This document shows positions 42,372 to 50,320 of a stretch of DNA of 64,000 nt, piece after piece (within the stretch, counting starts at the first letter, position 1; every line of letters begins with the position of its first letter). Source of the stretch: QAMX01 sp964515055 (GTDB taxonomy: Bacteria > Bacillota > Clostridia > Oscillospirales > QAMX01); the NCBI GenBank assembly GCA_964515055.1, contig CAZEUG010000002.1:109543-173542 (forward strand), written 5' to 3'. Position numbers and translations under genes: made by a program. The notes under the pieces were generated by a model. It made no database searches and had not been told where the DNA came from. It saw only the letters and a program-made list of their open reading frames with translations.

Positions 42372-42413
42372 AAAAAGCGGGAGCAGGATCATTGTCCTGC
42401 TCCCGCTTTTTTT
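42372..42413. terminator. Bidirectional terminator
   Basis: AAAAAAGCGGGAGCAGGA ... TCCTGCTCCCGCTTTTTT, an 18-bp inverted repeat with A and T tracts. It ends the minus-strand gene 42447-43058 and any plus-strand transcript from the rubrerythrin region. 42301-42371 has nothing recognisable. Confidence 0.92.
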
Positions 42414-42446
42414 GGAGGGGTGTTAGGCGCGCTATGCATTGCAATT

Positions 42447-43058
42447 TTACAGTTTCAGCAACTGCTGCTTTTTGGCATCGAATTCTTCCTCTGTAATAAC
42501 GCCACTGTCCAGCAATTCCCTGTACTTTTTGAGTTCATCAGCGCTGCTTTGCTGAATTTCCTGTTTCACAATCGTTTCACTGCTCTTTTTGCTCGTATTC
42601 TGCCGTTCCATCAGAAGGTTGCTGATTGCGGTATGAATCGCATCATTGTTTGCCATCATAGCAAACTTAATCGCACCAGAGGAGGTCGTGACCGCAATGC
42701 TTTTGAACAGCCCTGTTCCGACAGCAGAAATCATATCCAGAGGAAGTTCTACACGTCTGCCAAATGCCGCTTTGCCGTAAACACGCTTATCTGTGACTGT
42801 GAGGGCAGTTTTGGAACTCCACGCATAGAACACGCCTGCGATAACCGCAAACGGCAAGATCGTCATTGCTCCAAAATACGGAACCATACTTGTCAGGACA
42901 TAGCTCCAATCACCGTCATCTATGCGATTTGCGTAGAATCCATAACTGGTTTCGTTTTTCCATACGACCGTGAAAACAAGAACGCCAATTAGCAAGATGA
43001 TTAGACTGATAAGCTTAACATTTATCTGCTTTCCTTTGATGATGATTTTTTCTTCCAT
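42447..43058 (-). CDS. Membrane protein with PH-like domain and C-terminal SHOCT motif
   Basis: 203 residues. ATG 43058 (MEEKIIIKGKQIN) has GGAGG eight bases upstream. Two transmembrane segments (about residues 15-33 and 65-85), then a PH-like fold (ALTVTDKRVYGKAAFGRRVELPLDMISAVGTG...IAVTTSSGAIKFAMMANN, quoted in part as ALTVTDKRVYGKAAF). It ends in a SHOCT motif (ELKKYRELLDSGVITEEEFDAKKQQLL), a short helical pair found at the end of many membrane or secreted proteins. Lower GC than its neighbours. Function unknown. Confidence 0.85.
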   Translation of the reverse strand: MEEKIIIKGKQINVKLISLIILLIGVLVFTVVWKNETSYGFYANRIDDGDWSYVLTSMVPYFGAMTILPFAVIAGVFYAWSSKTALTVTDKRVYGKAAFGRRVELPLDMISAVGTGLFKSIAVTTSSGAIKFAMMANNDAIHTAISNLLMERQNTSKKSSETIVKQEIQQSSADELKKYRELLDSGVITEEEFDAKKQQLLKL

Positions 43059-43454
43059 GTTTCTTTCCTCCATAAAAATAAAAAGTGTGTAGCCCCAAAC
43101 AAAGTTACACGCTACAAAAACGCATAACTTCGTTCACCGATTGGGCAAGGTTCATATGTTTCTCTCCTTCGTCCTTCGCTTCGTTTGAATCTGAAGCATA
43201 ATCATTTCTCTCGTCTTGTTTTGACGTTCCGGGCTCGACGATCTGTTTTTTGCCTTTTTCGACCAGTTTATTTCAGATCGTCGTTTGTGTGCGGGGGGTG
43301 TGTTTCAAAGCTCCCGCATTCTGTCTTTTTTCCTCCTTTTTTGCGGGTTTTCCGTGTAGTTCTTGATTTTTACAGCGGATTTTGTCGATTCATTTGTCGG
43401 ACGGTTTTCGCTGCAAGGTCGCCCTGACGAACGATAGGAACTTTTCCTCCTACA
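43059..43454 (-). other. Long minus-strand leader upstream of the PH/SHOCT gene
   Basis: About 400 bp without a sizeable gene, lower in GC. A perfect minus-strand promoter lies at its distal end (43455-43483). On that strand short ORFs with good ribosome binding sites occur. One is MREL-stop after AAAGGAGG (about 43310-43324). Another is MNLAQSVNEVMRFCSV after GAAGGAG (about 43108-43158); its frame is open for about 40 codons further upstream (reading EPGTSKQDERNDYASDSNEA) but with no ATG, GTG or TTG start. Possibly leader peptides or a decayed gene. Confidence 0.35.
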
Positions 43455-43483
43455 ATTATAGCATTATGCTTCCTGTTTGTCAA
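43455..43483 (-). promoter_or_regulatory. Consensus minus-strand promoter, divergent from XRE gene
   Basis: Minus strand TTGACA, 17 bp, TATAAT. It drives the leader and probably 42447-43058. Its -35 lies only about 9 bp from the palindrome 43492-43505, so the XRE protein could control both directions. Confidence 0.82.
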
Positions 43484-43491
43484 CAGAAATT

Positions 43492-43505
43492 GGAATTATA
43501 ATTCC
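43492..43505. promoter_or_regulatory. Perfect 14-bp palindrome, likely XRE operator
   Basis: GGAATTATAATTCC, exactly self-complementary, located between the divergent minus-strand promoter and the XRE start codon and containing a TATAAT usable as the -10 for the XRE gene. Binding by the adjacent regulator is inferred from position. Confidence 0.6.
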
Positions 43506-43532
43506 TATATACGATTTGCAGGAGGAAGAGAA

Positions 43533-43862
43533 ATGCTGATTTTTGACTTACGGGCGATCGGGAATCGGTTGCTGAACATTCGCAAGCGCATGGGGATGAC
43601 GCAGGCGGAGGTCGCGGAATTGGCGGGACTATCCGACCGCACCTACGCCGATATCGAGCGCGGCACGGTCAATATGCGCACCGAAACCATTCTCCGGATT
43701 TGCAACGTTCTGCACATCACGCCGGACGAGGTGCTGACGGAGGAAAACACCTCGCTGAACGCCCGTCAGAACGAGCTGTGGGACAGACTGAACGCCTGTC
43801 GTCCCAAAGACCGGGAAACGGCTCTACAGCTCCTCTCAGTGTATCTGAAATCGTTGGAATAA
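43533..43862 (+). CDS. XRE-family helix-turn-helix transcriptional regulator
   Basis: 109 residues. ATG 43533 preceded by AGGAGGAAGAG. N-terminal HTH_3 domain (about residues 8-66: GNRLLNIRKRMGMTQAEVAELAGLSDRTYADIERG, quoted in part as GMTQAEVAELAGLSDRTYAD), then a short helical tail ending in LLSVYLKSLE. Typical of small phage- or ICE-derived repressors with no ligand domain. It lies beside a perfect palindrome and a divergent promoter. Confidence 0.92.
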   Translation: MLIFDLRAIGNRLLNIRKRMGMTQAEVAELAGLSDRTYADIERGTVNMRTETILRICNVLHITPDEVLTEENTSLNARQNELWDRLNACRPKDRETALQLLSVYLKSLE

Positions 43863-44154
43863 CCGTTTTTCGCCTGTTTTTCATCAGAATTCATGCAATT
43901 TTCCCTGTTTTGAACCCACTGCTCTCCCCCGGCAAAGCGTTCGCATTGGTCGTGCCGGCCGGGGCACTCGGACGGGGTACCTTCACGGCGCAGTTCGGTC
44001 GTTTTTTTCGGAACATTCCGCAAGCAGAGCGCCCCGCGGGGATCGGAGCTGCGCTGGCGCCGCAGCATTGCTCTGTGTCTGCCAACTTTTCTTCCTTACA
44101 ATATAATAGAAATCCGCAGCAAAAACGGCGTGCGCCTCGATCTCCGGGACGCAC
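43863..44154. other. Gene-free stretch after XRE gene
   Basis: About 290 bp with no supported ORF and no recognised RNA. A GC-rich inverted repeat (AACGGCGTGCG ... CGCACGCCGTT, about 44126-44160) borders the ABC relic that follows. Confidence 0.5.
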
Positions 44155-44160
44155 GCCGTT

Positions 44161-44406
44161 TCGGTCGCCGAAAACGTGCTGATGAAGCCGTATCGCCAGA
44201 CGGATGCGGAAAAGGCGCAGATCACGGAGGCGCTGAAGAATGGGTGGCTTTGGGAGCGTATCGTTGAAGCAGAAAAAGGCATGGACGCCGTCGTGACGAA
44301 GGAATTTGACGCAGACGGCATCGAATTTTCCGGCGGTCAGGCGCAGAAGCTGGCGCTGTCGCGGGTCTTTGCGCGGGACTGCGGTGTCCGGTTCGGGTGT
44401 GGGTAG
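44161..44406 (+). pseudogene. Relic of an ABC exporter ATPase domain
   Basis: The frame reads SVAENVLMKPYRQTDAEKAQ and on to FSGGQAQKLALSRVFARD, then stops after CGVRFGCG. This is the middle of an NBD (Q-loop-to-signature part, as in LSGGEAQKLALAR exporters). There is no Walker A or TMD upstream and no Walker B, H-loop or C-terminus downstream. An ATG at 44176 exists but has no ribosome binding site. It is a truncated remnant of a peptide-type ABC exporter, evidence of gene decay in this patch. Confidence 0.75.
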
Positions 44407-44509
44407 CCTCCCCTCATCGGGCGCACGCAATCAGTCCTCGCGTGTGAGCAGCGTGCCTCCATCGGATGCGGGCATCCCCCGTGTCCGGTTGTCCAAAAAA
44501 GGCACATTC

Positions 44510-44543
44510 ACCGCTCCCTGCCGTGTGGCAGGGAGCGGTTTTT
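44510..44543 (+). terminator. Intrinsic terminator
   Basis: ACCGCTCCCTGCC-GTGT-GGCAGGGAGCGGT plus TTTT, downstream of the ABC relic. 44407-44509 and 44544-44656 contain nothing recognised. Confidence 0.8.
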
Positions 44544-44656
44544 CGTCAGCGCTCAGGGCTGGTGCTAAAAGCGCATGAATGTACCGGACGGTCGATGCAG
44601 ACGATGGACAGCGTTTTGATGTCAAAAGAACACGGAAGCTATCCAATTTCGCACAC

Positions 44657-44685
44657 AAAAAGCCTGGCAAAATGCCAGGCTTTTG
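44657..44685. terminator. Terminator of the 2-hydroxyacid dehydrogenase operon
   Basis: AAAAAGCCTGGCA-AAA-TGCCAGGCTTTT. On the minus strand the stem is followed by a U tract, 48 bp past the stop of 44733-45731; it also works on the plus strand. Confidence 0.8.
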
Positions 44686-44732
44686 AAAAACGGTTTTCGT
44701 TTGTCTATTCGTCTCTGCGCGGTTTCTGGCGT

Positions 44733-45731
44733 TCAGGCCATGGTTTCGAGCATCGCCGCCGTCACCTCGTATTGGGCGGGGCGCCCCGCGGAAACGCGTT
44801 CGAATTCCTGAAGCATATAGGCGGCCATGCGCGTCACTTCCCTGCCCAGGCTCCCGGCGATATGCGGCGTCAGGATGCAGTTCGGCAGGGTGTAGAACGG
44901 GTGGCCGGGCTCCGGCGGTTCCGGATCCGTCACATCCAGCACGGCGGTGAGATCCTCCCGCTCCGCCAGTGCCCGCACCAGCTCCGGCTCAATGACCTGT
45001 GCGCCCCGGCCGGTATTCAAAAAGGTGGCAAACGGCTGCATGGATGCAAAGTGCTCGTAGCGCAGGATGCCTCTGGTGGCCGGCAGATTCGCCAGATGGT
45101 TGGAAACAACGTGGCATTCGGTGAAGATCTCCGGCAGTGTACACGGCGTCACGCGCAGCTGCGCCGCTTTTTCCGGCGGCAGGAAGGGGTCATACACCCG
45201 GACGCTGACGTCATACGCCTGCAGCATTTCCGCCACTCTCGATCCGATCATCCCGCAGCCGAGCAGGCCGATCGACTGTCGGTAATTGCCGATGGACGGC
45301 TCGCGCCGGCGGTGCGCCTCCTCGCGTTTTCCCTGCGACATCAACCGCGACTGCGCGTAAAAATCCTTGTTGGCCAGGACAATCTGCGCAACCGTATATT
45401 CGGCCACCGGGATGGCATTGGCCGCCCATGCGCTGAAAACACGGACGCCGCCATTCAGAAACGGCCTTGCAAATTTCTGCACGCTGCCCGCGGCATAGAA
45501 GAGGTGCTTCAGCCGTGGCAGACACCGCCGGAGCTCCGCTTCCGTGAAGGCTGGCATGCCCCAGGTGGAAAAAATGGTTTCCGTATCAGCAAAGCGCTCC
45601 GGCGCTGCCAGCAGATCGGCCTTTCGAAAGACCGTCTCATCCGTCATCACTCCACGCAGCTGAGCCCGTGCCGTTTCATCGTAGACGGCACGGCACTGGC
45701 GATCATCCTCTGTCAAAAAAATCGTTTTCAT
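44733..45731 (-). CDS. D-isomer-specific 2-hydroxyacid dehydrogenase
   Basis: 332 residues. ATG overlaps the stop of the upstream gene (ATGA, 45728-45731). NAD-binding Rossmann motif IGLLGCGMIGSRVAEML (about residues 152-168), the substrate Arg and Glu region NTGRGAQVIEPELV (about 240-253) and the catalytic His in LTPHIAGS (about 289-296). It reduces 2-keto acids or oxidises 2-hydroxy acids; relatives include phosphoglycerate and glyoxylate reductases. Coupled to a sugar-phosphate isomerase/epimerase-like protein, so a sugar-acid pathway is likely (inference). Confidence 0.9.
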   Translation of the reverse strand: MKTIFLTEDDRQCRAVYDETARAQLRGVMTDETVFRKADLLAAPERFADTETIFSTWGMPAFTEAELRRCLPRLKHLFYAAGSVQKFARPFLNGGVRVFSAWAANAIPVAEYTVAQIVLANKDFYAQSRLMSQGKREEAHRRREPSIGNYRQSIGLLGCGMIGSRVAEMLQAYDVSVRVYDPFLPPEKAAQLRVTPCTLPEIFTECHVVSNHLANLPATRGILRYEHFASMQPFATFLNTGRGAQVIEPELVRALAEREDLTAVLDVTDPEPPEPGHPFYTLPNCILTPHIAGSLGREVTRMAAYMLQEFERVSAGRPAQYEVTAAMLETMA

Positions 45732-46492
45732 TGTCCATCCCCCACAGATCTCGTCAGGCTTCGGAGGGCTTCCGCCTCGGCAGGCAGCTCCTCCGGACTG
45801 TCATGCGGCATGAATTCCAGCAGCAGCGTGCGCGGTGCCGGGAAATACCGCAGGTATTCGCGCCAGGCTTCGATGCCCTGATGCAGCGGGTAGCGCTGTC
45901 GGCCCTGCCAGTGAAACACGTGCAGATGCACCGTATCCGCTGCGAGCAGGGCTGCCGATGCGCAATTTTCCGCTTGTGTTCGCCACTGCGACGGCTGCCA
46001 GTACATCCGGAACGCCGGGGAGTTGACCGTCCGCATCAGCCAGTGCGCATCCTCCGGCCGCTCCGTCCACGTTTTCGCATGGCATTCCATGCACAGTGTC
46101 ACGCCGCTCTGTTCGGCAAGCTCCGCCGCATGGCAGCATACTTCCAGCAGCCGTGCCCGCTCCTCCGCGCTCATCTCCGCACCGCTTTTGTCGCCGCACC
46201 AGAGTCGGAGAATCCCCGTCCCCAGCCGGTTGGCCGCCTCGATCGCACGGGGCAATTCCTGCAACGGTGTTTGACCCAGCCGAAAATACGTGCCGTAGGA
46301 GGAGCAGGAAATCCCGCTTGACCGCTGCAACGCGGCAATCTGCCGTACCCTGTCCGGGCAGTCATATGGGGCGTGAACATCGCTGCCCCATTCGATCTGC
46401 GTGAGCCCGGCTGCTGCGGCATGGCGCAGAATCTGTTCGGGTGAAAGTGGACGGAACGAAACCGAAACCAGACCCAATTGAACGGACGCCAC
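45728..46492 (-). CDS. Sugar phosphate isomerase/epimerase (AP endonuclease 2 fold)
   Basis: 254 residues if the GTG at 46492 is used (VASVQLGLVSVSF), preceded by GTGGAG. Upstream frame codons fall in the promoter. TIM-barrel pattern of the IolE/IolI/xylose-isomerase-like family: GLTQIEWGSDVHAPY (about 30-44), RLWCGDKSG (about 90), CMECHAKTW (about 128) and LLLEFMPHD (about 225), with Glu, His and Glu as probable metal ligands. Family members epimerise ketoses or inosose. First gene of an operon with the dehydrogenase at 44733-45731. Confidence 0.85.
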   Translation of the reverse strand: MASVQLGLVSVSFRPLSPEQILRHAAAAGLTQIEWGSDVHAPYDCPDRVRQIAALQRSSGISCSSYGTYFRLGQTPLQELPRAIEAANRLGTGILRLWCGDKSGAEMSAEERARLLEVCCHAAELAEQSGVTLCMECHAKTWTERPEDAHWLMRTVNSPAFRMYWQPSQWRTQAENCASAALLAADTVHLHVFHWQGRQRYPLHQGIEAWREYLRYFPAPRTLLLEFMPHDSPEELPAEAEALRSLTRSVGDGQ

Positions 46493-46538
46493 CGTGCTCC
46501 ACGCTCCCTTCCCTGTCGATTTGGATGGTCTGGCTTTC

Positions 46539-46567
46539 AGTATAGCACATTTGTCCGTTTTTTTCAA
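46539..46567 (-). promoter_or_regulatory. Promoter of the isomerase-dehydrogenase operon
   Basis: Minus strand TTGAAA, 17 bp, TATACT, about 47 bp before the GTG start. It shares the intergenic region with the divergent helicase gene. Confidence 0.75.
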
Positions 46568-46609
46568 GGGTTTCTCCGATTCAGGCGGTTCACGCCGTGT
46601 CGATTGTGG

Positions 46610-46615
46610 TATAAT
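46610..46615 (+). promoter_or_regulatory. Extended -10 promoter of the SNF2 helicase gene
   Basis: TGTGGTATAAT (TGn extension plus TATAAT), 27 bp before the ATG; no good -35 at 17 bp. The short leader leaves no room for additional RNA control. Confidence 0.6.
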
Positions 46616-46641
46616 GTTGACAAGGAAGGCGGGTGAGGCGA

Positions 46642-49600
46642 ATGGCGGACAACAACGACCAGATGAATCTGTTTGAAGACCTGTTGCAGATGCTTGTCAA
46701 CGATGATGCCGTTTCCAGAAACGACCTGATTGATCTCTATAAAAAGGTTCGGAAAAAGCGGGATCTGCTCCGAAAAGAGCAGGAAAAGCGTCAAAAAGAA
46801 GTGGAAGCGCAGCAGCGATATGCAGAGGAGCAGGCGCACATTGAGGCCGTCACCAGGGCGGCACTGCCCGCCGATTTCCAGAACACATTTGACGGGGACG
46901 TCCGCTATGCCGGCTGCCGCGCCGATTCGCCGGGCGATGCGCTGATTCTGTCGCTGCGCGAGCTGGGGCGTGTCGATCTGGAGCTGATTTCGTTTGCGTG
47001 CGGGCAATCCATCCCCGACTGCATCCAGGCGCTGCACGGTTCGATTTACCGCAATCCGGAAACCTGGGGTGAATGCTTTTACCGCGGCTTTGAAACGGCA
47101 GACGAATACCTGTCCGGCAACATCACGCCGAAATACCAGGCGGCCAAGGAGGCCAACCGGAAATACAACGGTTTTTTTGCCGACAACGTGGCCGCGCTGG
47201 AGGCCGTTCTGCCGCCGCAGCTTTTCGCGGAGCAGATTTATGTGACGCTGGGCTCCCCATGGCTGGAGCCCAAATGGATTGACGCATTTGTCGACCACCT
47301 GCTCGGCCCCGATCGGCGGCGCATGGGCGACCGCAGCTGCACAACGCGCAATCCGATCACCGGCGAGTGGAAGCTGCCCTTCCAGCCGGCCTATACCTAC
47401 AGCGTCCGTGCCGCCCGTACCTACGGAACAGCGCGGCTCAACGCCGTTGAAATCATCGAGCAGACGCTGAACATGAAGCCCGTCCGCGTCTACGACACGC
47501 GGTATTCCTCCTCCAACCAGTCCGGCCGGATGCGCGTTCTGAATCAGGAGGAGACGATGGCCGCCGCCGAAAAGCAGCGCGCCATTCAGGACGCCTTTCA
47601 CACGTTTCTTCTGAGCAATGAGGAGCGCAAAAACGAGCTGGCCGCCCGGTACAGCGAGCGCTATGCCTGCATCCGTCCCCGGAAATTTGATGGCGGGTTT
47701 CTGACGCTGCCCGGCAGCAATCCGGCCATTCAGCTATACGATTACCAGAAAAACGCAGTGGCGCGGATTCTGCTGACCAAAAACACGCTGCTGGCGCACG
47801 ACGTCGGCACCGGCAAAACGTACATCATGATCGCCGCCGGGATGGAGCTGCGCCGGACGGGCATTTCCCGCCGGAATCTCTACGCCGTGCCAAACAGCAT
47901 CATCGGGCAATGGCAGCAGAATTTCCACGATCTGTATCCGGACGCCCGTGTGTTCACCGTGTCTCCGGCCGATTTTGTCCCCGCCCGCAGGCAGCAGGTG
48001 CTGGAAACCATGCGTCACGGCGATTTCGATGCCATCATCATCGGCCATTCCAGCCTGGAAATGATTCCCGTTTCGCCGCAGTGGAAAAAGCACACGCTGG
48101 AGCGGCGCATTCGCATAATTCGGGCGGCTGTGGAAAAGCTGCGGCATACCAGCAGGCGGCAGGATGTGGACAAGCTGCGCCGGATGGTTGAAAAGCTGGA
48201 GGAGCAGATCTGCGTGTTCGAGTCGGAAATCCGCCACGACACCGCGACCGTCTGGTTTGACGATCTGAACATCGAAACCTTCTTTCTGGATGAAGCGCAT
48301 CATTATAAGAACATTCCGTTCGATACCCGCATGGAGAACGTGATGGGCATCAACCGCACCGGCTCCGGCAAATGTCGGGAAATGCTCGAGCGCGTCCACC
48401 TCGTGCAGGAGGCCAACCACGGGCGCGGTGTGGTCTTTGCAACAGGCACGCCGATCACCAATTCCGTCACCGATCTATTCGCCATGCAGTCGTATTTGCA
48501 GCAGGATGAGCTCTGTTCGCTGAATCTGGAGCAGTTTGACAGCTGGGCCGGTATGTTCGGTGAGCTGACGACCAACTTTGAAATCGATGTGGACGCCTCC
48601 GGCTATCGCATGGCCACGCGCTTTGCCAAATTCCACAATCTGCCGGAGCTGTCTGCGCTGTTTACCCAGGTTGCCGACTTTCACTCGAACGATGCCGATG
48701 CCGCCGGGCTCCCGCTTTTCACCGGGTATACGGACTGCGTCCTGAAAAAGTCGCCGGAGCAGACCGCCTATATCCGCGACATTGCGGAGCGTGCTGAGCA
48801 GATTCGCGCCCACGCCGTCCCCCGCTCCGTCGATAATATGCTCAAGGTCACAACGGACGGGCGCAAGGCCGCGCTCGACCTCCGGCTGGTGGAGCCATGT
48901 GCGCCGCCGACCGCCTCCTCCAAGGTGCAGAGCTGTGCGGAGCAGGTGTTCCGCATCTGGCAGAATCCGACGTTGAGCGGCGCGACGCAGCTCGTCTTCT
49001 GCGACACCTCCACGCCGAAGGACGCGTTCAACATCTACGACGAGCTGAAAACGCTGCTGGTGCGTTTGGGAATGCCCGCGGATCAGATTGAGTTCATTCA
49101 CGATGCAACCACCGAAAAAAAGCGGCTCCGCCTGTTTGAGCGCACCAACGCCGGTGAAATCCGCGTGCTGATCGGCTCGACGCCCAAGCTCGGCCTCGGC
49201 GTCAACGTTCAGAGCCGGCTCTACGCGCTGCACCACATCGACATCCCCTGGCGGCCGTCCGACATGGTGCAGCGGGAGGGGCGCATTCTGCGGCAGGGCA
49301 ATCTGAACTCCTCCATCGCCATTTTCCGCTATATTACAGACGGCAGCTTCGACGCCTATTCCTGGCAGCTGTTGGAAACCAAGCAGCGCTTCATCGCGCA
49401 GCTGCTGACCAATTCCGTCACGGAGCGGAGCGGTTCCGATCTGGAAAACATGGTACTCTCCTATGCGGAGGTCAAGGCGCTTGCCGTCGGCGACCCGCTG
49501 ATTCGGGAACGGGTGGAGGTTTTCAACGAGCTGAGCCGTCTGAAGCTGCTGAAGCAGCGGCAGGAGGAAACAGCGAGTGAGCTGCGCGCATCGCTCGCCG

Positions 49601-50103
49601 CCATGCCGCAGCGCGTGGCACACGCCAGGCAGGAGGCCGAGGCCGCATCGCTGGACGCGGAGCGGTACGCCACACAGCGCGTAGCCGATCGGCAGGATCG
49701 CCGGGAAATCGGCGCACTCATTCTGAGCGCATTGGCCGACAATGAGCTGCGCCCGGCAGAAAGCAGCCTCCTCCGATATCAGGGCTTTGATCTGAAGCTC
49801 CCGGCGCATATGCTCCGGGAACAGGCCGGGCTCTGGATTTGCGGAACCGGGCGGTACTATGTGGAAATCGGCGGCTCCGAGCTGGGTGCCGTCGTCCGGA
49901 TTGACCATGTGCTGGACGGTCTGGCCGCCCGTGCCGCTGCCCTCTCGGAGCAGGCCGCCGCTCTGGAGACGCGTTGCAACGAGATGAAGCAGATTTTGCA
50001 GCATCCGGCTTCCTATGACGATGCGATTGCACGACAGGCCGAACGCCTGTCGCAGATCGATCAGGCGCTCGGCGTGAATGCACCCCAGCCGTCCGGCCAA
50101 TAA
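46642..50103 (+). CDS. Stand-alone SNF2-family helicase (ICE/phage type)
   Basis: 1153 residues from ATG 46642 (MADNNDQMNLF); GTG 46633 is an alternative. Coiled-coil, charged segment at about 20-70. Residues about 95-330 carry the region that precedes the motor in conjugative-element and phage helicases ('EYLSGNI..KY..A......Y..NV.ALE.V.P..L......V.LGSPW'). Two RecA lobes follow: DVGTGKTYIMIAAG (Walker A, about 387), LDEAHHYKN (motif II, about 549), FATGTPITNS (motif III, about 597), GSTPKLGLGVNVQ and QREGRILRQGN (motifs V and VI, about 850-880). The C-terminus (about 960-1150) is helical. Relatives are often fused to an N6-adenine methylase; none is present here. A DNA-translocase role is likely, but the biological role is unknown. 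Confidence 0.88.
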   Translation: MADNNDQMNLFEDLLQMLVNDDAVSRNDLIDLYKKVRKKRDLLRKEQEKRQKEVEAQQRYAEEQAHIEAVTRAALPADFQNTFDGDVRYAGCRADSPGDALILSLRELGRVDLELISFACGQSIPDCIQALHGSIYRNPETWGECFYRGFETADEYLSGNITPKYQAAKEANRKYNGFFADNVAALEAVLPPQLFAEQIYVTLGSPWLEPKWIDAFVDHLLGPDRRRMGDRSCTTRNPITGEWKLPFQPAYTYSVRAARTYGTARLNAVEIIEQTLNMKPVRVYDTRYSSSNQSGRMRVLNQEETMAAAEKQRAIQDAFHTFLLSNEERKNELAARYSERYACIRPRKFDGGFLTLPGSNPAIQLYDYQKNAVARILLTKNTLLAHDVGTGKTYIMIAAGMELRRTGISRRNLYAVPNSIIGQWQQNFHDLYPDARVFTVSPADFVPARRQQVLETMRHGDFDAIIIGHSSLEMIPVSPQWKKHTLERRIRIIRAAVEKLRHTSRRQDVDKLRRMVEKLEEQICVFESEIRHDTATVWFDDLNIETFFLDEAHHYKNIPFDTRMENVMGINRTGSGKCREMLERVHLVQEANHGRGVVFATGTPITNSVTDLFAMQSYLQQDELCSLNLEQFDSWAGMFGELTTNFEIDVDASGYRMATRFAKFHNLPELSALFTQVADFHSNDADAAGLPLFTGYTDCVLKKSPEQTAYIRDIAERAEQIRAHAVPRSVDNMLKVTTDGRKAALDLRLVEPCAPPTASSKVQSCAEQVFRIWQNPTLSGATQLVFCDTSTPKDAFNIYDELKTLLVRLGMPADQIEFIHDATTEKKRLRLFERTNAGEIRVLIGSTPKLGLGVNVQSRLYALHHIDIPWRPSDMVQREGRILRQGNLNSSIAIFRYITDGSFDAYSWQLLETKQRFIAQLLTNSVTERSGSDLENMVLSYAEVKALAVGDPLIRERVEVFNELSRLKLLKQRQEETASELRASLAAMPQRVAHARQEAEAASLDAERYATQRVADRQDRREIGALILSALADNELRPAESSLLRYQGFDLKLPAHMLREQAGLWICGTGRYYVEIGGSELGAVVRIDHVLDGLAARAAALSEQAAALETRCNEMKQILQHPASYDDAIARQAERLSQIDQALGVNAPQPSGQ

Positions 50104-50137
50104 GCCCCGCGTCCGCTATTTTGTGCCCGGATGAACA

Positions 50138-50166
50138 AACCGGCTGCCTCAGGCAGCCGGTTTTGA
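50138..50166 (+). terminator. Terminator of the SNF2 helicase gene
   Basis: CCGGCTGCC-TCA-GGCAGCCGG followed by TTTT. 50167-50320 holds nothing recognised. Confidence 0.85.
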
Positions 50167-50320
50167 AAAAGCCAGACCGGCAGAGCGTTCCGCCGGTCAG
50201 GCTATGCAATATCAATGCAGGAATTTCATGTGGATTGTTTTCGCGTGTCTCTCTGCCGTATTCGCGGCGCTGACGCTGAAAGCCGTGATCGGTTGCAGTC
50301 TGATCGGTCTGGCGCGCCTG

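Noticed and set aside
43185..43427. 80-codon plus-strand frame before the XRE gene
   Set aside because: Phe- and Arg-rich composition, no ribosome binding site, and it overlaps the leader of a minus-strand promoter.
44176..44406. 76-codon ORF as an intact small gene
   Set aside because: It is a fragment of an ABC ATPase domain with no Walker motifs and no ribosome binding site; reported as a pseudogene instead.
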